From Delphinus delphis (taxonomy: Eukaryota > Chordata > Mammalia > Artiodactyla > Delphinidae), in contig NC_082697.1 of NCBI RefSeq assembly GCF_949987515.2, forward strand, positions 18,607,730 through 18,671,729: a DNA stretch of 64,000 nt. Direction: 5' to 3'. Numbering within the stretch: the stretch's first letter is position 1; every line of letters begins with the position of its first letter. The notes below the pieces were generated by a model, which was given only the letters and a program-made list of their open reading frames with translations, was not told the DNA's origin and did no database searches. This document shows, piece after piece, positions 1 to 12,202 of the stretch. Made by a program: the position numbers and the translations under genes.

Positions 1-312
1 GAGATTTTTCAAGCTTAAATACAATAAAATTCCCATGTGAACAGTATTTCACGTGGGTTTTCAAGTGCAAAGAAACCTGTTATGGATTCTTTCCTAGTAC
101 ATGCGTACATATATTTTATACTGTGATCCTTGCTCCAAAGATGGAATGATTTGGAGCCTCCCTACCCTCTGCTGACTCTTCCTTCATATTATACTCAGCA
201 ATTCAATTTAAGTAAGTCCTGCTGCCTTGTATGTAGATAAAAATCCACAACTTGCTGGCAACAGGTGTCCTTGACAAGGCTCTGACATGGTGTTACTTAA
301 AAAACCTCCCCA

Positions 313-515
313 GGGATGTCCCTGGCAGTCCAGTGGTTAAGACTTGTGCTCCCAATGCAGGGGGCCCAGGTTCGATACCTGGTCAGGGAACCAGATCCTG
401 CATGCCGCAATGAAGATCCTGCACGTGGCAACAAAGATCCCGCGTGCCACAACTAAGACTCGGCTCAGCCAAATAAATAAATAAAACAAATACATAAATA
501 TTAAAAAAAAAAACC
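313..515 (+). mobile_element. CHR-type tRNA-derived SINE (antisense to TOP1)
   Basis: A-box-like CAGTCCAGTGGTTAAGAC and B-box-like GGTTCGATACC are followed by 'gccacaactaag' modules and an AAATAAATAAA tail. Possible duplicated flanks AACCTCCC / AACCCTCCC. Confidence 0.85.
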
Positions 516-844
516 CAAAACAAACCCTCCCTAAAGTGGTTTTTAATTTGAAAAACACCCCTGAAGTGAAAAATAAACCAAATTTCACTAATTGGGAATA
601 CTGGAGAAAAGACTAAGCTGAGACTAAAAAGCCTGGTGCAGGGACCATTCTTATGATCCCTATAGTAACTCCTAATTTTTTAAACTGCAGGTCAAATAGG
701 CACCCTCAAACAATGAGTTACATAAAGACAATGGCCTAAATTATATAAACATGCAAGTTTAATATACTGAAACTACAAGGCCTTGAAGTGCAAAGAATTC
801 CTTAAACTCCTTAACTCCTAGCCCTCTGATTCTAGATAGAAAAT

Positions 845-965
845 GTTTTAGGCTTGAGGGCCATACAGTCTCTGCTGTAATTACTCAACTCTGCCACTGT
901 TGCATGAAAGCAACCATAGATAATAGGTAAACAAGCAGATGTGGCATGTTCCAATAAAACTTTTC
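845..965 (+). mobile_element. hAT-Charlie type MITE remnant (MER1-like)
   Basis: GGCCATACAGTCTCTGCTGT, then the stretch reading 'ctcaactctgccactgt...ccaataaaactttt', is a familiar mammalian DNA-transposon remnant. A second copy is at 45985-46155. Confidence 0.6.
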
Positions 966-1120
966 TACAATAACAAGCAGCCTATCTATAGCTTGCCTAC
1001 CAGTATTCTAGAAGAAAGTGACATCCCAGCTGGATACTAGAAAGATCCTTCAGGAATGAGGTTGGCCACGGCTAGAAGACGAATGAGCATGCCTAGATTC
1101 CAGAGTAAAATACGTCAAAG

Positions 1121-1122
<2 letters not shown>

Positions 1123-1160
<38 letters not shown>
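1123..1160. repeat. (GT)19 microsatellite
   Basis: Nineteen perfect GT units on the + strand, 356 bp from exon 11 on its donor side. Confidence 0.95.
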
Positions 1161-1162
<2 letters not shown>

Positions 1163-1515
1163 ACATGGCCAATATGATTTTATCTGTCTTAAATCCCTAA
1201 CATCCAGGAGCCACTGTGGGTCAAATCTGCCCATCCTTAAATACTGTATTATTGGAGCTACTGGCTGGTTTTTAGATCAACAGAACACCAGGGTTCTCAT
1301 ATTGAGCCATTAAACATAGTGCTTATTCACAATTTTCAGTCTATATAAAACCCTTAAGAAATTCTAGACTTCACTAGGCTGAGAATCCTACATCTTTAGT
1401 ATAGAGCCATGTGAAATCATTAAAGTCAAAACTGTTTTGTAAGAAACAAGAAGAAAATTAGATAAACTGATCACTATTCTAAAATTCTCCAGAGGTTTAA
1501 GAAATTCTGCAGTAC

Positions 1516-1638
1516 CAGTTTCTCTTCCTTGCTCATCTGCTTCCGAGCTTCTGTCTGGGCTTTGAAATACTGGCTCATCTGGGTAAAATCACATTTGGTG
1601 AGGTTGGTGATAACATTCTTCTCTTCATTGGTCATTTC
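1516..1638 (-). CDS. TOP1: TOP1 coding exon 11, residues 289-329 (core subdomain)
   Basis: 123 nt encoding EMTNEEKNVITNLTKCDFTQ, then MSQYFKAQTEARKQMSKEEKL. It continues the core domain and equals human residues up to about 325. Val and Thr replace the human Ile and Ser in KNIITNLSKC, both conservative. The acceptor ends TAACTAG. The donor CTG/GTACTG is weak by consensus. The next exon lies beyond position 1. Confidence 0.97.
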
Positions 1639-2564
1639 CTAGTTAAAAGAAAAGGGGGAGACAGAAGAAGAAGAAGGTAAATAAACTAAAAAGCCCTCTG
1701 GTTTTTCTGCAGTTACAGCAAAGCATCATGTTTTCAGTCAAAGGGTATCTGGCGATGTAGTCAATCTAAACTTGTGAGTTTTGAAAAAAAAGGAACACGT
1801 TTCTTACTTCATTCTATTATAAATATGTATTCAATAGAAGAACATTCAAAATAACTTAACACTGAAAAGGGTAACACTCTTATGTAGCTTCTCGTACTCC
1901 TTGGAACACTGCCACAACCCCCTAAGCATATGAGTACTACAGCTGGGGAAACATGAATACACATCGTTCATTTTAGTAATGGGAGAAATATTCCCACATT
2001 CATTCTCTCCTAGAAACATCCTTGCTCTACTCACTTATTAAATCTTACTTCTAGAGCTATTCAGAAGGTAAACTTCAGCTCAGCCTCTGTTCATATTATC
2101 CACATTGAGAATAAGGAAATTGTTTAAAATCACGTAGGCAGATACAGGATAGATATGTGGTTTCAAGAGCAGAAAGTACCTAAAGCTAACAAGCATGAAT
2201 CAAGAGGGAACAGCACAACATTAATGCATGTCTCTTTGCAATAGCAGACAGAGGGCAGTCCTGCAGAGGCAAACTTTGCTTTGCTCAGCTGGAGCTGAGG
2301 TTTTCTGTTTGGCCTAATCTGATAAACTACCCCCTACAGTCCTATGACAGCTGACAGGAAAGAAATATAGGTATTCTTGTTGGACAGAAAACCTATATAA
2401 TACAGTAAATGAACAGAACCCCCTCTCCCAATTTTTTAATAAAATAAAATTCATAAAACTCCAATTGTACATCAGGGAATTTTTTGTAGAATTACAATTT
2501 ATTACTTAGTAGTTGATCAGTATTTTTGTAAGGTGCTAGGATATCAATATATAGGCTACAATAC
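1639..2564 (-). other. TOP1: TOP1 intron 10 (0.9 kb)
   Basis: AT-rich intron. No repeat element or gene recognised. Confidence 0.93.
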
Positions 2565-2686
2565 CTTTCTCCAGTCTTTAAAGAAATTTTTCCTAAATAT
2601 TTCCTTAGTAGTATATTCATGGTCGAGCATTTTTGCAAAGAACGTAGCTACTTCTTCTGCTTTGGGGCTCAGCTTCATGACTTTAC
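2565..2686 (-). CDS. TOP1: TOP1 coding exon 10, residues 248-288 (core subdomain)
   Basis: 122 nt encoding [20 protein letters not shown], then [20 protein letters not shown]. This is part of the core cap region of the enzyme and identical to mammalian TOP1 as I recall it. The acceptor is TTTCTCTAG. The donor AAG/GTATTG is weak at +4 to +6. The exon ends in phase 0. Confidence 0.98.
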
Positions 2687-3269
2687 CTAGAGAAAAAAGT
2701 GGTTCCAAAAAATGAGGTGTAGTATTCATGTTCTGAGTATAAACACTGAGGCTCTGGAGACGTCTTCTTTAATAATGGTTTACCTTCCAAAGGTATGTAT
2801 ACAAAGGTCTGGTGACACGTGGTAACAACAATAACAACAAAGACAGTAGTATATTGATTTGTATCTACTTGTACGAATTCGCCTTCTCTGTATCAGATAT
2901 TTACCTGGGTCATTCTCTGGAGACTATGCCAGTAAATTGTTCCCAGGAGCCTGCTCAGGACAGGGATGACCTGGGGGAGGCCCAGTCACTCTTCCTTTTC
3001 CTTTCAGCAAGCAGGGTCCTTTACACCTCTTCAATGGTTTTTAAAAATCAAATCCTCAGAGGGACTCCTGCCACTGCTAAGCTAAACAGCTTCTGTTCAA
3101 GAAGGGGAGGAAGGGATAGGGCAGGGAGTGGAAGAAAGGAATTGTGGGGAAAAGAAATAGGCATCTTTCTTCTTCAAAGTTAGGTGGGTGGAATATGAAT
3201 TAAAAATATATATTCACAGCAGGCAAGCCCAGATATCCCATATGAAAAATCTAAGTAAGACATTCCTCT

Positions 3270-3460
3270 AGAACCTTGCTACTCAAAGTATAGTTCATGG
3301 ACCAGCAGTATTGACATCACGTGGGAGTTTGTTAGAAGTGCAGCATCTCAGGCCCCACCCCAGACCTACTGACCAGAAAGTACATTTCAATGAGACCCCC
3401 AAGTGGCTTGTGTATACACTAGAGTTTGAGATGCCCTGGAACACAGGCATTATGAGGTTG
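3270..3460 (+). mobile_element. MER5-type DNA transposon remnant
   Basis: 'ctactcaaagtatagttcatggaccagcag' and 'catctcaggccccaccccagacctactga' resemble MER5A/B (hAT-Charlie) internal sequence. Confidence 0.7.
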
Positions 3461-3765
3461 CCTCTTTCAGGGAAACAGGGCTCATCCAGAACACAGGGAT
3501 GACTGGGGTTCTTGGCATACATGTTTCTCCACTGCCTTACTATTACATAGGTACTAATAATTCACCAAGGATTTTCCCATTTATTACAGAAAACTAAAAC
3601 TTAACCAGAAATCCATTCATTTCAAAACTTAGAAGACATCTCATCTCATGATGGTTAGAAAGTTATTATCCCTGATTGTAGGGTTGATACAGGGAATTGC
3701 AGCTCCAAACTGAAACTTTCTGGGTAGACAGAAAGAACCTGCTTGAAATTCATAATTTTAAAAGG

Positions 3766-3779
3766 CCAGCAGGTGGCGC
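3766..3779 (+). promoter_or_regulatory. CTCF core motif (CCAGCAGGTGGCGC)
   Basis: Matches the degenerate CTCF consensus CCASYAGRKGGCRS at all fourteen positions and lies in unique sequence in intron 9. The surrounding 15 bases on each side are also free of recognised repeat sequence. Binding is inferred from sequence alone. Confidence 0.6.
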
Positions 3780-5967
3780 GGCTTCCCCTCTCAACATTAC
3801 GGCTCCTTCCAAAGATGACACCTTGAGGAGGATAGGCTGGCTTTCAAGAGTTTCCTGCACTTCTTTAGTATTCCCCCACTCAAGTCGGAACCAGCGTTGC
3901 CAGTTAAGTGTAACATGCTTCCAATATAAAGGAAACCATTAAGTCACTAAGAATAAAATAAAAGGCAAGAAAGAATGTAAACCGTTCTCGGGTATGTCTG
4001 GTATACTCTTTGGGAAATTTTACTGAATTCTGTTCCAATAGAGAACAATTTTGACGCCTCCTGTTTTAGATGAGCTGTCAAATGATGAAATGACAGCTCC
4101 CAGCAGTAGAAGGGTAGGAGGATGACTTAAAGGTTCCTGACAGTGGTAGTGCTTTGTAGAAAAGGCTGAGCTCCAGGAATAAGAAACTGCTGAGTCAGAG
4201 CTGAAAACTGGAGTTTCTTAGAGGCCATTCACTGCTTCAGCCAGTCCGTTCCCCACCTCCCTGGCAAGCGCTAAAGGAGTCTGAGAATTCTCTTCCCTAG
4301 AGAGCAGGCAGAACTGACAGTATCACTCTAGACTAGTAAGTCAAATACAATTTCTTGACTTACTGCAGTGTGGGACTTTACCTAATCAAAGGGAAGAGAT
4401 CTGAGAAAGAGCAAATGAGAAAATGTGAGAGCCCTGGAGCTGGAGCTCCTATAAAGGACGACCAGGCAAGAATTCCCATCTTGGAAAGTAAGAGAAACCC
4501 AAAGGCTAAAGAAAGGAATCTAGCTTTCCTTCAAATCACTTTGGACCTCAGAGTTAGGCTTTACCAGTTGAGCGTTCTAAAGCTCTTGGTAAACCCATAC
4601 TAGGGTTACAGAATACCTGAACTTTTATGATTATCTAAGGCTCTTTCTGTTCATTAGAGTTTTAGCTTTGAGTCACACTGAAGAGTCTCCAGGAATGACC
4701 CACTGTGAGGGCTGACAGCAGAACTCTGTACTCTTGTCCTGTGTTGTCCAGTCAACATAGCTCAGAATGTTTATCTGATGTAAGCATTTGTCACTGAGGC
4801 TATAAGGTCCTGCTAGATGGCACAGTCCATGAGATCAGTGATTTGTCAGTATTGTCGCTGCTGGGTCTTGGTGTCTGAATACAGGCACGCTGAATAAATA
4901 CAGTTTAAAAAAACGAATTCCAGCTTGCCAAGTTTGACATGTTCCTCACTTGCAAGACCCGGCCTTTCAGTATAAACTACTACCCTTGACCTATAAGCAT
5001 CCATGGCCTGAGGTCACTGCTCATGGACACAGAGATACACCAGAACTCTGAGTGTTCACCACTGATGCTTTTCAGCAGTCCTCCTGGCCCAGTGTTTCTC
5101 AAAGTTTGGTCAGCAGACCACTTGGTTCAGAAGCACCCAATATCACTCAACACCAATTAAATGGGCCCAGATCCTCTTGGTGAATCTAAAGCACATGAGA
5201 GTTTGAGGAATAATGCTCTAGCCATTTCTGGAGAAAACTCTTGGAATGAGGGAAATAAGCTGAGTATTACCATCTGCATACTGCTATATGCCAATAAGGG
5301 AGCATCAAAGACTACTCTCAAAATGTTCAACCCAAGGACAGAAATACCAGTGACAGTTAACAGACAATTCTGAGGGTTCTAAGAGAACTAGGCAGGATAT
5401 TTCTTCAGAGCAGCTCATCAGACTTGACTGCATAAAGGGCAAAGGCATAGTGTTGTGCTGTGTAGAGTGATAGACACCTATTAGCCCTACCTAGATGTTG
5501 ATGGCAGACTAATTAATCCTCAACCAAGTACTAAATACTATTTCTAGCAATGAGCAGCTTGTCAGCTTGCATTATGTCACTAAGATAAAATACTACCATT
5601 CAAGTCAGGCTTTTCCAGTAACTCTTACAAAGAGTAGCTCCTTAGAAGTGAAGTTCAGATAAAAACATTAGGCTTGTGGACCAAGTGCTGTGACCTATGT
5701 AGATGGACATTTTTGGGACCATGTCTCAAAGGGAGACAAGGGAGATAAGACAGCCCCTTTCTCACGGCACTTTTTCAGCACCAAATGGGCCTTTTAAGAG
5801 TTATGTAAACACCTGAGAGCCCTTTCCCCAAACCATACGATGACAATAAAACAAAATGAAACAAACAAAAAGGATTATACAGCACAAGATCCTTCCTCAC
5901 TTTCTATTCCTAAATAGAAGCAGACTCTTTCCTTGGCCAAGAATTGGACAACCTTAGAACAACTCAC

Positions 5968-6083
5968 CATCATAGTAAAACTTGACATTCTCTGGAAGAG
6001 GTTCATATGGTGGAGCAAATACAGGACCTTTATGTTCTAGGAATTTCCACTTGATGCCTTCAGGATAGCGCTCTTCTTCCCAC
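5968..6083 (-). CDS. TOP1: TOP1 coding exon 9, residues 209-248 (start of core domain)
   Basis: 116 nt completing the WW pair and encoding WEEERYPEGIKWKFLEHKGP followed by VFAPPYEPLPENVKFYYDG. This is the end of the N-terminal domain and the first part of the conserved core, which forms the DNA-embracing cap. It is identical to the mammalian protein as I recall it. The acceptor ends TTTTAAAG and the donor is GTGAGT. Confidence 0.98.
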
Positions 6084-6954
6084 CTTTAAAAGACAAAGTA
6101 CAACCTCATTTAGTGATCACTTCACCTAATATAGAGATTATCACCTATTAAATGCCAAAATAATTATCTGCTCAACTGATTGGTGCTCTGGAATGACTCT
6201 CGGCCCCACATTCAAGGCCTGGGTCAAAAAAAGCCAGAATCCTTCACTTTGTAAAAGCCAATACTCACAACAAATATGATGGAATAATCAGGTGAATGGA
6301 GGAAAATACATTTCAGCAGTTTAGTCCAAAGATATTGAGTACATGAGATCATTATTCAGCAATAAGTAGGGGATATGGACATGGAAACAGCTGTTTTATC
6401 TAGCTGTTATATAACAGTAAGCCACAACGGTGTACATGACAGAGGTATTATTTATACAGCTGATACATAGGAAAAGGCCTCCTGGGAATGGAGATGCCAG
6501 GTGAAGGTGTAAGGGAAAACAACCCTTTGAGAAAGTACACAATGACTATCATCCCATGTAATAGTTCCCTAGTATCCTTCAAATACTCAGACCATATTAA
6601 AAACATCCCTATTATATCCAAAAAGTATTTTATAGACTAGGATACAATTAAGGACCACACACTGCAATTGGTTGATATGTCTCAAAGTCTTTCTTTCTCT
6701 AGAATTAGACAAACCTTCTCACCACCACCACCACCATTTTGTTTTTTAAAGAGTCAGTCAGTTGTCTTACAGATAGAATACTTTAAAACTTCACAGATTT
6801 TAATCTTTGGTATTCCTATCTTAAAATGAAAAGTCCTACAGTTCTACAGAATTATTCAGGAGGCCAGTTATGCATATTCTATTACTTCCTGTCATCTTCC
6901 AATGCCAATGTTTTAAAGTTCAGAAACATCAAATAAAAATTACATGTATCAAAC

Positions 6955-7780
6955 ACTGTGCTGTAACAATAGCATTACTATAAAACCAAGGTCAATATAT
7001 ATGGTCAAATAATTTTTGACAAGGGTGCTGATTATTAGGAAAATGTAAATCAAAACCATGAGATAGCACTCTCACCCACTAGGATAGCTATTCTTAAAAA
7101 ACAAAAACAAACCAGAAATAACAAGTGTTGATAAGGATGTGGAGAAACTGGAACTCTTGTGCACTGCTGGTGGGAATGAAGCGGGTGCAGCTGTAGAAAA
7201 CAATATGGCGGTTCTTCAAAAAGTTAAACATAGAATTACCATATCATCTAGAAACTTCACTCCTGGGAGTACACTCAAGAGGACTGAAAGCAGGCATTCA
7301 AACAAATATTTGTACACAAATGTTCACAGAAGCACTATTCACAACTTCCAAAAGGTAGAAACAACCTAAGCATCCATTAACAGATGAGTGGATAAATAAA
7401 AAGTAGTCTATACATACAATGGAATATTACTCAGCCTGAAACAGGAAGAAAATTCTGACATGCTACAACATGAATGAACCTTGAGGACATTTTCTTAAGT
7501 AAAATAATCCAGCCACCAAAGGCCAGATATTGTGATTCCACTGATAAAAGGTACCTAGATTAATCAAATTCACAGAGACAGAAAGCAGAATGGTAGTTAC
7601 TGATGGCGAGAAAAGGGGGAATGAAGGAGGGTTATTGTTTAAAAGAGTTTCAGTTTTGCAAGGTGATGGGAATTCTGGAGACAGAAGGTGGTGGGGATCA
7701 CTGCACAACAAAGTGAATGTATTATAATACCACTTAACTGCACACTTCCCCCAGAATCTTTTACTCTCCAAATCAGAGAA
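6955..7780 (+). mobile_element. L1 3'-region remnant
   Basis: Typical end of old L1 ORF2 and 3' UTR: 'gtggagaaactggaactcttgtgcactgctgg', 'agcactattcacaacttcc' and 'atggaatattactcagcctgaaa'. It is degenerate, non-coding, and ends near a (GATG)n-like run at 7789-7807. Confidence 0.85.
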
Positions 7781-7937
7781 AATACGTATGGATGGATGGA
7801 TGGATGTGTGTACGGAGGTGAGAGAAACTGCAAGAAGCCTATCTATAGCAGTCACAGAGTAACTGTATGGGGATCCAGAGCACCATGTTTTCCTTTATCC
7901 TAGAACTTGGTTCCATTCTTCTCATCAACTCCACTGT

Positions 7938-8068
7938 TTTGTTTTCGTTTTTTGGTTTTGGCTGCGCAGCACGGCTTGTGGGACCTTAGTTCCCTGACCA
8001 AGGATCAAACCTGGGCCTACAGCAGTGCAAGTGCAGAGTCCTAACTACTGGACCGCCAGGGAATTCCC
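7938..8068 (-). mobile_element. Short CHR-type SINE (sense to TOP1)
   Basis: Reverse complement of the SINE head: 'ggaccgccagggaattccc' is the end here and the T-rich stretch the tail. Flanks CAACTCCACTG / CAACTCCAGTG look like a target-site duplication. Confidence 0.85.
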
Positions 8069-8535
8069 AACTCCAGTGCTTTTTAATTAAGATTCCAACT
8101 TTTTATAATTCTTTCTATTCCGTCACATTCATCCTGAGGGCTCACGGTAACTTCTTAACCATTTAAGCAAATTAAGAGATGCATTCAACACTAAACCTCA
8201 GTTTAAACAGAAAGAAAGAACATAACCTATGACACATGCTGATATCATTGGATCAGCAACTACTACTATACAAATAAAAATAGTAGTGTTGGCCTTTTAA
8301 GGCCCCCATCAATGGTTCACCAACAAAGTTAAGAAAAACATGTACTTAATCACACTTAACACCATCAACAAACTCCCCAGTTTCTAGATATTCTCATGAA
8401 GAATCATCTGTTTAGAATAAACATGGGACTTATGTTCCAACAGGCCAACCCTGACACAAAAGTACACTCAACTCAAAGCAGCACTGAAACCCTATATAGC
8501 TACAACGAGTAACAGTTAAAAATAGGGGGAGCTGG

Positions 8536-8956
8536 GACTTCCCTGGTGGCGCAGTGGTTAAGAATCCTCCTGCCAATGCAGACGACATGGGTTCGAGCCC
8601 TGGTCCGGGAAGATCCCACATGCCACAGAGCAACTAAGCCCGTGTGCCACAACTACTGAGCCTGCATTCTACGGCCCACACGCCACAACTACTGAGCCTG
8701 TGTGCTGCAACTACTGAAGCCCACATGCTCTAGGGCCCATGTGCTGCAACTACTGAGCCCATGTGCTGCAACGACTGTAGCCCATGTGCCTAGAGCCCGT
8801 GCTCCGCAACAAGAGAAGCCTGCGCACCACAAATGAAGAGTAGCCTCAGCTCGCCGCAACTAGAGAAAGCAAGTGTGCAGCAGCGAAGACCCAATGCAGC
8901 CAAAAACAAACAATTAATTAAAAATAATAAAAAATAAAATAAATTTAAAATTTTTA
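8536..8956 (+). mobile_element. CHR SINE, long form with five internal modules
   Basis: Flanked by an 18-bp target-site duplication, AAAAATAGGGGGAGCTGG, at 8518-8535 and 8957-8974. It has a tRNA-like head, five 'caacTactg' modules about 22-39 nt apart and an AT-rich tail. Confidence 0.95.
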
Positions 8957-10559
8957 AAAAATAGGGGGAGCTGGTTTTAATAGGTTTCTATGAATGAGCC
9001 TGAGCATTACTGCCACCACTTGTAACATTGTTTCTATGGAGAAAATGTGACACAGTAAAGAAACCCACAGGGATCCCGACCATTTTCCCATTCCCAAAAT
9101 TACCAAAGAGGGAGAAAAGGCTCAAAGTTGGCTTGTTTTTTGGCAGGATGAACAAGTCTATGACTCTGGGGGGGAAGCGAAAGATCTACACATTTACCAA
9201 ACTGGTAAAGGGTGTTAATTCTTTTAGTGAGATAGCAAGAGAGGTAGTAAAAATGAGAGTATCTGCCATTTAAGTTCACTGACTAGGCTCTCAGTGACAG
9301 TCACTGAGGACTTGACCACCGACTTCAGAGTCTCACAGGTAAGCCTACAGTGACAGCAGGAAAGGGCAAGCGATAGGTTAAGAGGCCAGTCATTCCTGTT
9401 CTCTACTTATAAAAACTTACAGTGGTACCTTCAAGCATTGTGCTTAAGAATGCACACGATTTAACAACCAGACTTGAGAAAGGCATGCACTGGAGGCTGT
9501 AGCAAAGATTACTCAGCCCCAAACCTACCATCTTCAATGGTCCCACTTAAACCAAAACAAGAATAAAAACCATAGGTCACAAATCTCTCAGAATTAAAGT
9601 GTGGTAACACTGACAAGAATTTCAACCACAGAAGCAAAATCAGGCTATTAGACCCTTCAAGGATACCTAATTGCACACACAAAAGGCTGGACTAGAAAAA
9701 GAGTACATCTGCTTCCAGGCCCAATAAGAGCCAGGGCTCCAAAGGAAGGGGGAAGGCAGCAGAGAGCCTGTGATGACAAAGAAAGTACCTTGTTCACTCA
9801 ACAAACTTACTGAGCACCCTACCACAGGACCCAGAGACATAACAAACTGACGAATTACTAACTCACCACTCCCAATAATAACCCCTGATTTATAGAATCA
9901 CTTAATTTCATCTTAAAAAAATTTTTTATTAAAGGTCATAAAAACCTTTCAAAATTCCATCACTAAAAACTTTGATTAATTTCAAAGGAAAAAAATGAAA
10001 TAAAAATGAGGAAAATAAAAACACATGTTCTTTAGTTTTCTGACCGACACCAGAAAGGCCCAGAGTTCCTTTGCTCTGTATTTTTCCTTTACACTTTCCT
10101 TTTTTAACCCCACATATGTCCACACCAACAATGCCGATTGCACAGCTGTGCTGAGCCTTTCTGCCACTGCAGCTCTGCTCCTCTCAGCCACCTCTCTGGA
10201 CACTGATGTTTCCCCTTTGCTCAGAAGTACTGGTGAGATTACTGTTCTCTATTACAAAAGCCATAGAGTAAATGCATACCAATGGGTCTGGAACTCTACA
10301 TACCAAACTACAAATAGTGGATACCTCAAAGCTAGAAAAGAAAAATGGGAACGGAAGAAAGAAGGAAAGGGAACAGTCATTTTTTTCTAACTCGTATACC
10401 TCTGAATCATTGGAATTTTTTCAACATAAACACAAATCATGTATAATATAGATGTAATGGCTAAATAATACAAAGTTTTAAGAACAGCCAGTATAAAAAA
10501 TACAAGTTTATTTCAAAACTCTAAACATCTAGAAATAACCTGTTATTGCTAAACTGTCC

Positions 10560-11160
10560 TCCATTGAAGATTGTCTGAATCTTCACTCCCCACAATGAAG
10601 AAGAATGCCTGTTTTTTTCTCATATTTACAACCCTAGATGTTTTGGTACTTACTAATCTTTCCTAATCTGTGACACATTAAACAAAAAGATGTTTCATTT
10701 ATTATTTTTCTTTGCATCTTTCTTTGCTACTTGTGAGGTTCACCATATTTTAAGATGTTTGTTAATCATTTATCTTCTTTAATGAGTTGCCTTTTCCTCA
10801 TTTTTCTATCAGACTATTCCTTTCATTAACTGTTTTAAAAGACCTTTTTTTTTCATATTAGGAATCTTAGCCCATTGTAGTACAAATATTTTCCTTTAGG
10901 ATTTTTTTTTAATGGCATGAGTTTGTTGATTTGCCATATAGAAGATTTTAATTTTATCAAATTTATAAATATTTTCCTTATGGCTCTGCTTATATGTCTT
11001 GCTTCAAAAGGTCTTCGTTATTCTACAATTATAAAAATATTCACCCAGGTTTTCTTGTGGAGGTTTCTTTTTTTTAAACAAATAGGCAATTTCCCCAACA
11101 AGATTTATAGAACAATCCATCTTTTCCCCTCTCATTTTAAATGCAACTTTATTCATATGC
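10560..11160 (-). mobile_element. L1-like AT-rich remnant
   Basis: T-rich sequence with segments such as 'atcttagcccattgtag' and 'cttcaaaaggtcttcg' resembling antisense L1 ORF2. Degenerate; boundaries uncertain. Confidence 0.5.
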
Positions 11161-11421
11161 TAAATTTCCATATATATATATATAGGACTTCTATAGTTCA
11201 ACAGGGTGGGACATAGTATTGAGATCCAATAGGGTAAGAGGTAGTTAATGTTCTCACTAGGTCCTGCAAAACTTATTTCAGAATGTTATTCCAGAGAGAT
11301 TCTTTTAAGTACTTCCCTCCTCCCACAAATATCAAGCTATTCATTTTAATACTCAATATTCTTGTTTCATTAGGTTGTAGAATAAAAGAGCTAACATTTT
11401 AACCCAGTGCTGAAATATTAC

Positions 11422-11534
11422 CATTTCCACTTTTGTTCCTCTTCTTTCTTCGGCTTCTTTTTCTTACTATCTGGCTCAGGAACTTTTTTATCTTTATCTT
11501 TATCCTTATTCTTGGGTTTTTTCAATTTACCATC
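11422..11534 (-). CDS. TOP1: TOP1 coding exon 8, residues 172-209
   Basis: 113 nt encoding DGKLKKPKNKDKDKDKKVPE, then PDSKKKKPKKEEEQKWK and two bases of Trp. It joins the charged N-terminal domain to the start of the structured enzyme. Three DK units follow the Asn where human TOP1 has two, from an extra AAAGAT hexamer. With the exon 3 expansion this shifts human Trp203/205/206 to 207/209/210. The Trp cluster, which in human TOP1 affects strand rotation and camptothecin response, is intact. The acceptor ends TTTGTAG. The donor GTAATA lacks G at +5. Confidence 0.97.
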
Positions 11535-12180
11535 CTACAAAGAAACATGGTGAGAAAGCACTTAAATAAGGACCAATTACACTTCTGGAAGTAGTTTTGG
11601 GGAGCCATTAGACAGAAAAACTGGAATCATGGAATATGAGAACTGGAGAAGTTCCTGAGTCCAATACTCTCAATTTGACAGACGAATAAAAATTTATTGG
11701 TACTTTTCTCTAAAGCGGTATTTCCTAAAACTCCCAGACACATTGATTACCTGAGAAAGTAGTTAAAAACATTCATTCTGTAGGAGAAAAGCCTGGGAAA
11801 TTGTATTTTTTTAGCCTCAGTGGAGTTTGGGACAGAGTAATCCCAGTGTATTATCCTCACTTATTTTAAAATCTACTCATCTTTAAACCTCTTCTAATAC
11901 CACCAAGTACCAGGTACAGGAGACTTTTAATGTATTAAATATACAATTTGAAAGGAAATTTCTGATTGAGCCTGGGGGGGAAATACTTTATTACTGCTAT
12001 TTGCATACACAAAGTCATGAAGCAGTAAGCAAGCAAGTACTTGGGAAGCCCTACAACAATTACCAATTCCCATGATAGTATTTCTTTGAACTGTAACCCT
12101 AGATGAGCTGTCACAGTAGCACAGAAAAAGAACAAACATAAACAAGTATAATCCATCAATACAGGTGATAAATCTCAAAA

Positions 12181-12202
12181 CACACACACACACACACACA
12201 CA
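12181..12202. repeat. (CA)11 microsatellite
   Basis: Eleven perfect CA units in intron 7. Confidence 0.95.

Larger units (their letters stand above)
1..1515 (-). other. TOP1: TOP1 intron 11 (partial)
   Basis: The 5' part of the next intron. It contains a CHR SINE at 313-515, a MER1-like DNA transposon remnant at about 845-965 and a 19-unit GT repeat at 1123-1160. Confidence 0.88.
2687..5967 (-). other. TOP1: TOP1 intron 9 (3.3 kb)
   Basis: Contains a MER5-type DNA transposon remnant at about 3270-3460, a second MER5-like piece near 5085-5220 and a perfect CTCF core motif at 3766-3779. Otherwise unique-looking, with no gene recognised. Confidence 0.92.
6084..11421 (-). other. TOP1: TOP1 intron 8 (5.3 kb)
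   Basis: Contains an L1 3' region at about 6955-7780, a short antisense SINE at 7938-8068, a long CHR SINE at 8536-8956 and an antisense L1-like AT-rich region at about 10560-11160. The stretch 9000-10500 is unique-looking with no recognisable gene. Confidence 0.9.

Noticed and set aside
2812..3183. 123-residue plus-strand reading frame in intron 9
   Set aside because: No recognisable domain, no splice or promoter context, and low-complexity start. A chance frame.
8640..8820. Regularly spaced ~22-nt repeats that superficially resemble a CRISPR array
   Set aside because: They are internal modules of a CHR SINE bounded by a target-site duplication, in a vertebrate intron.
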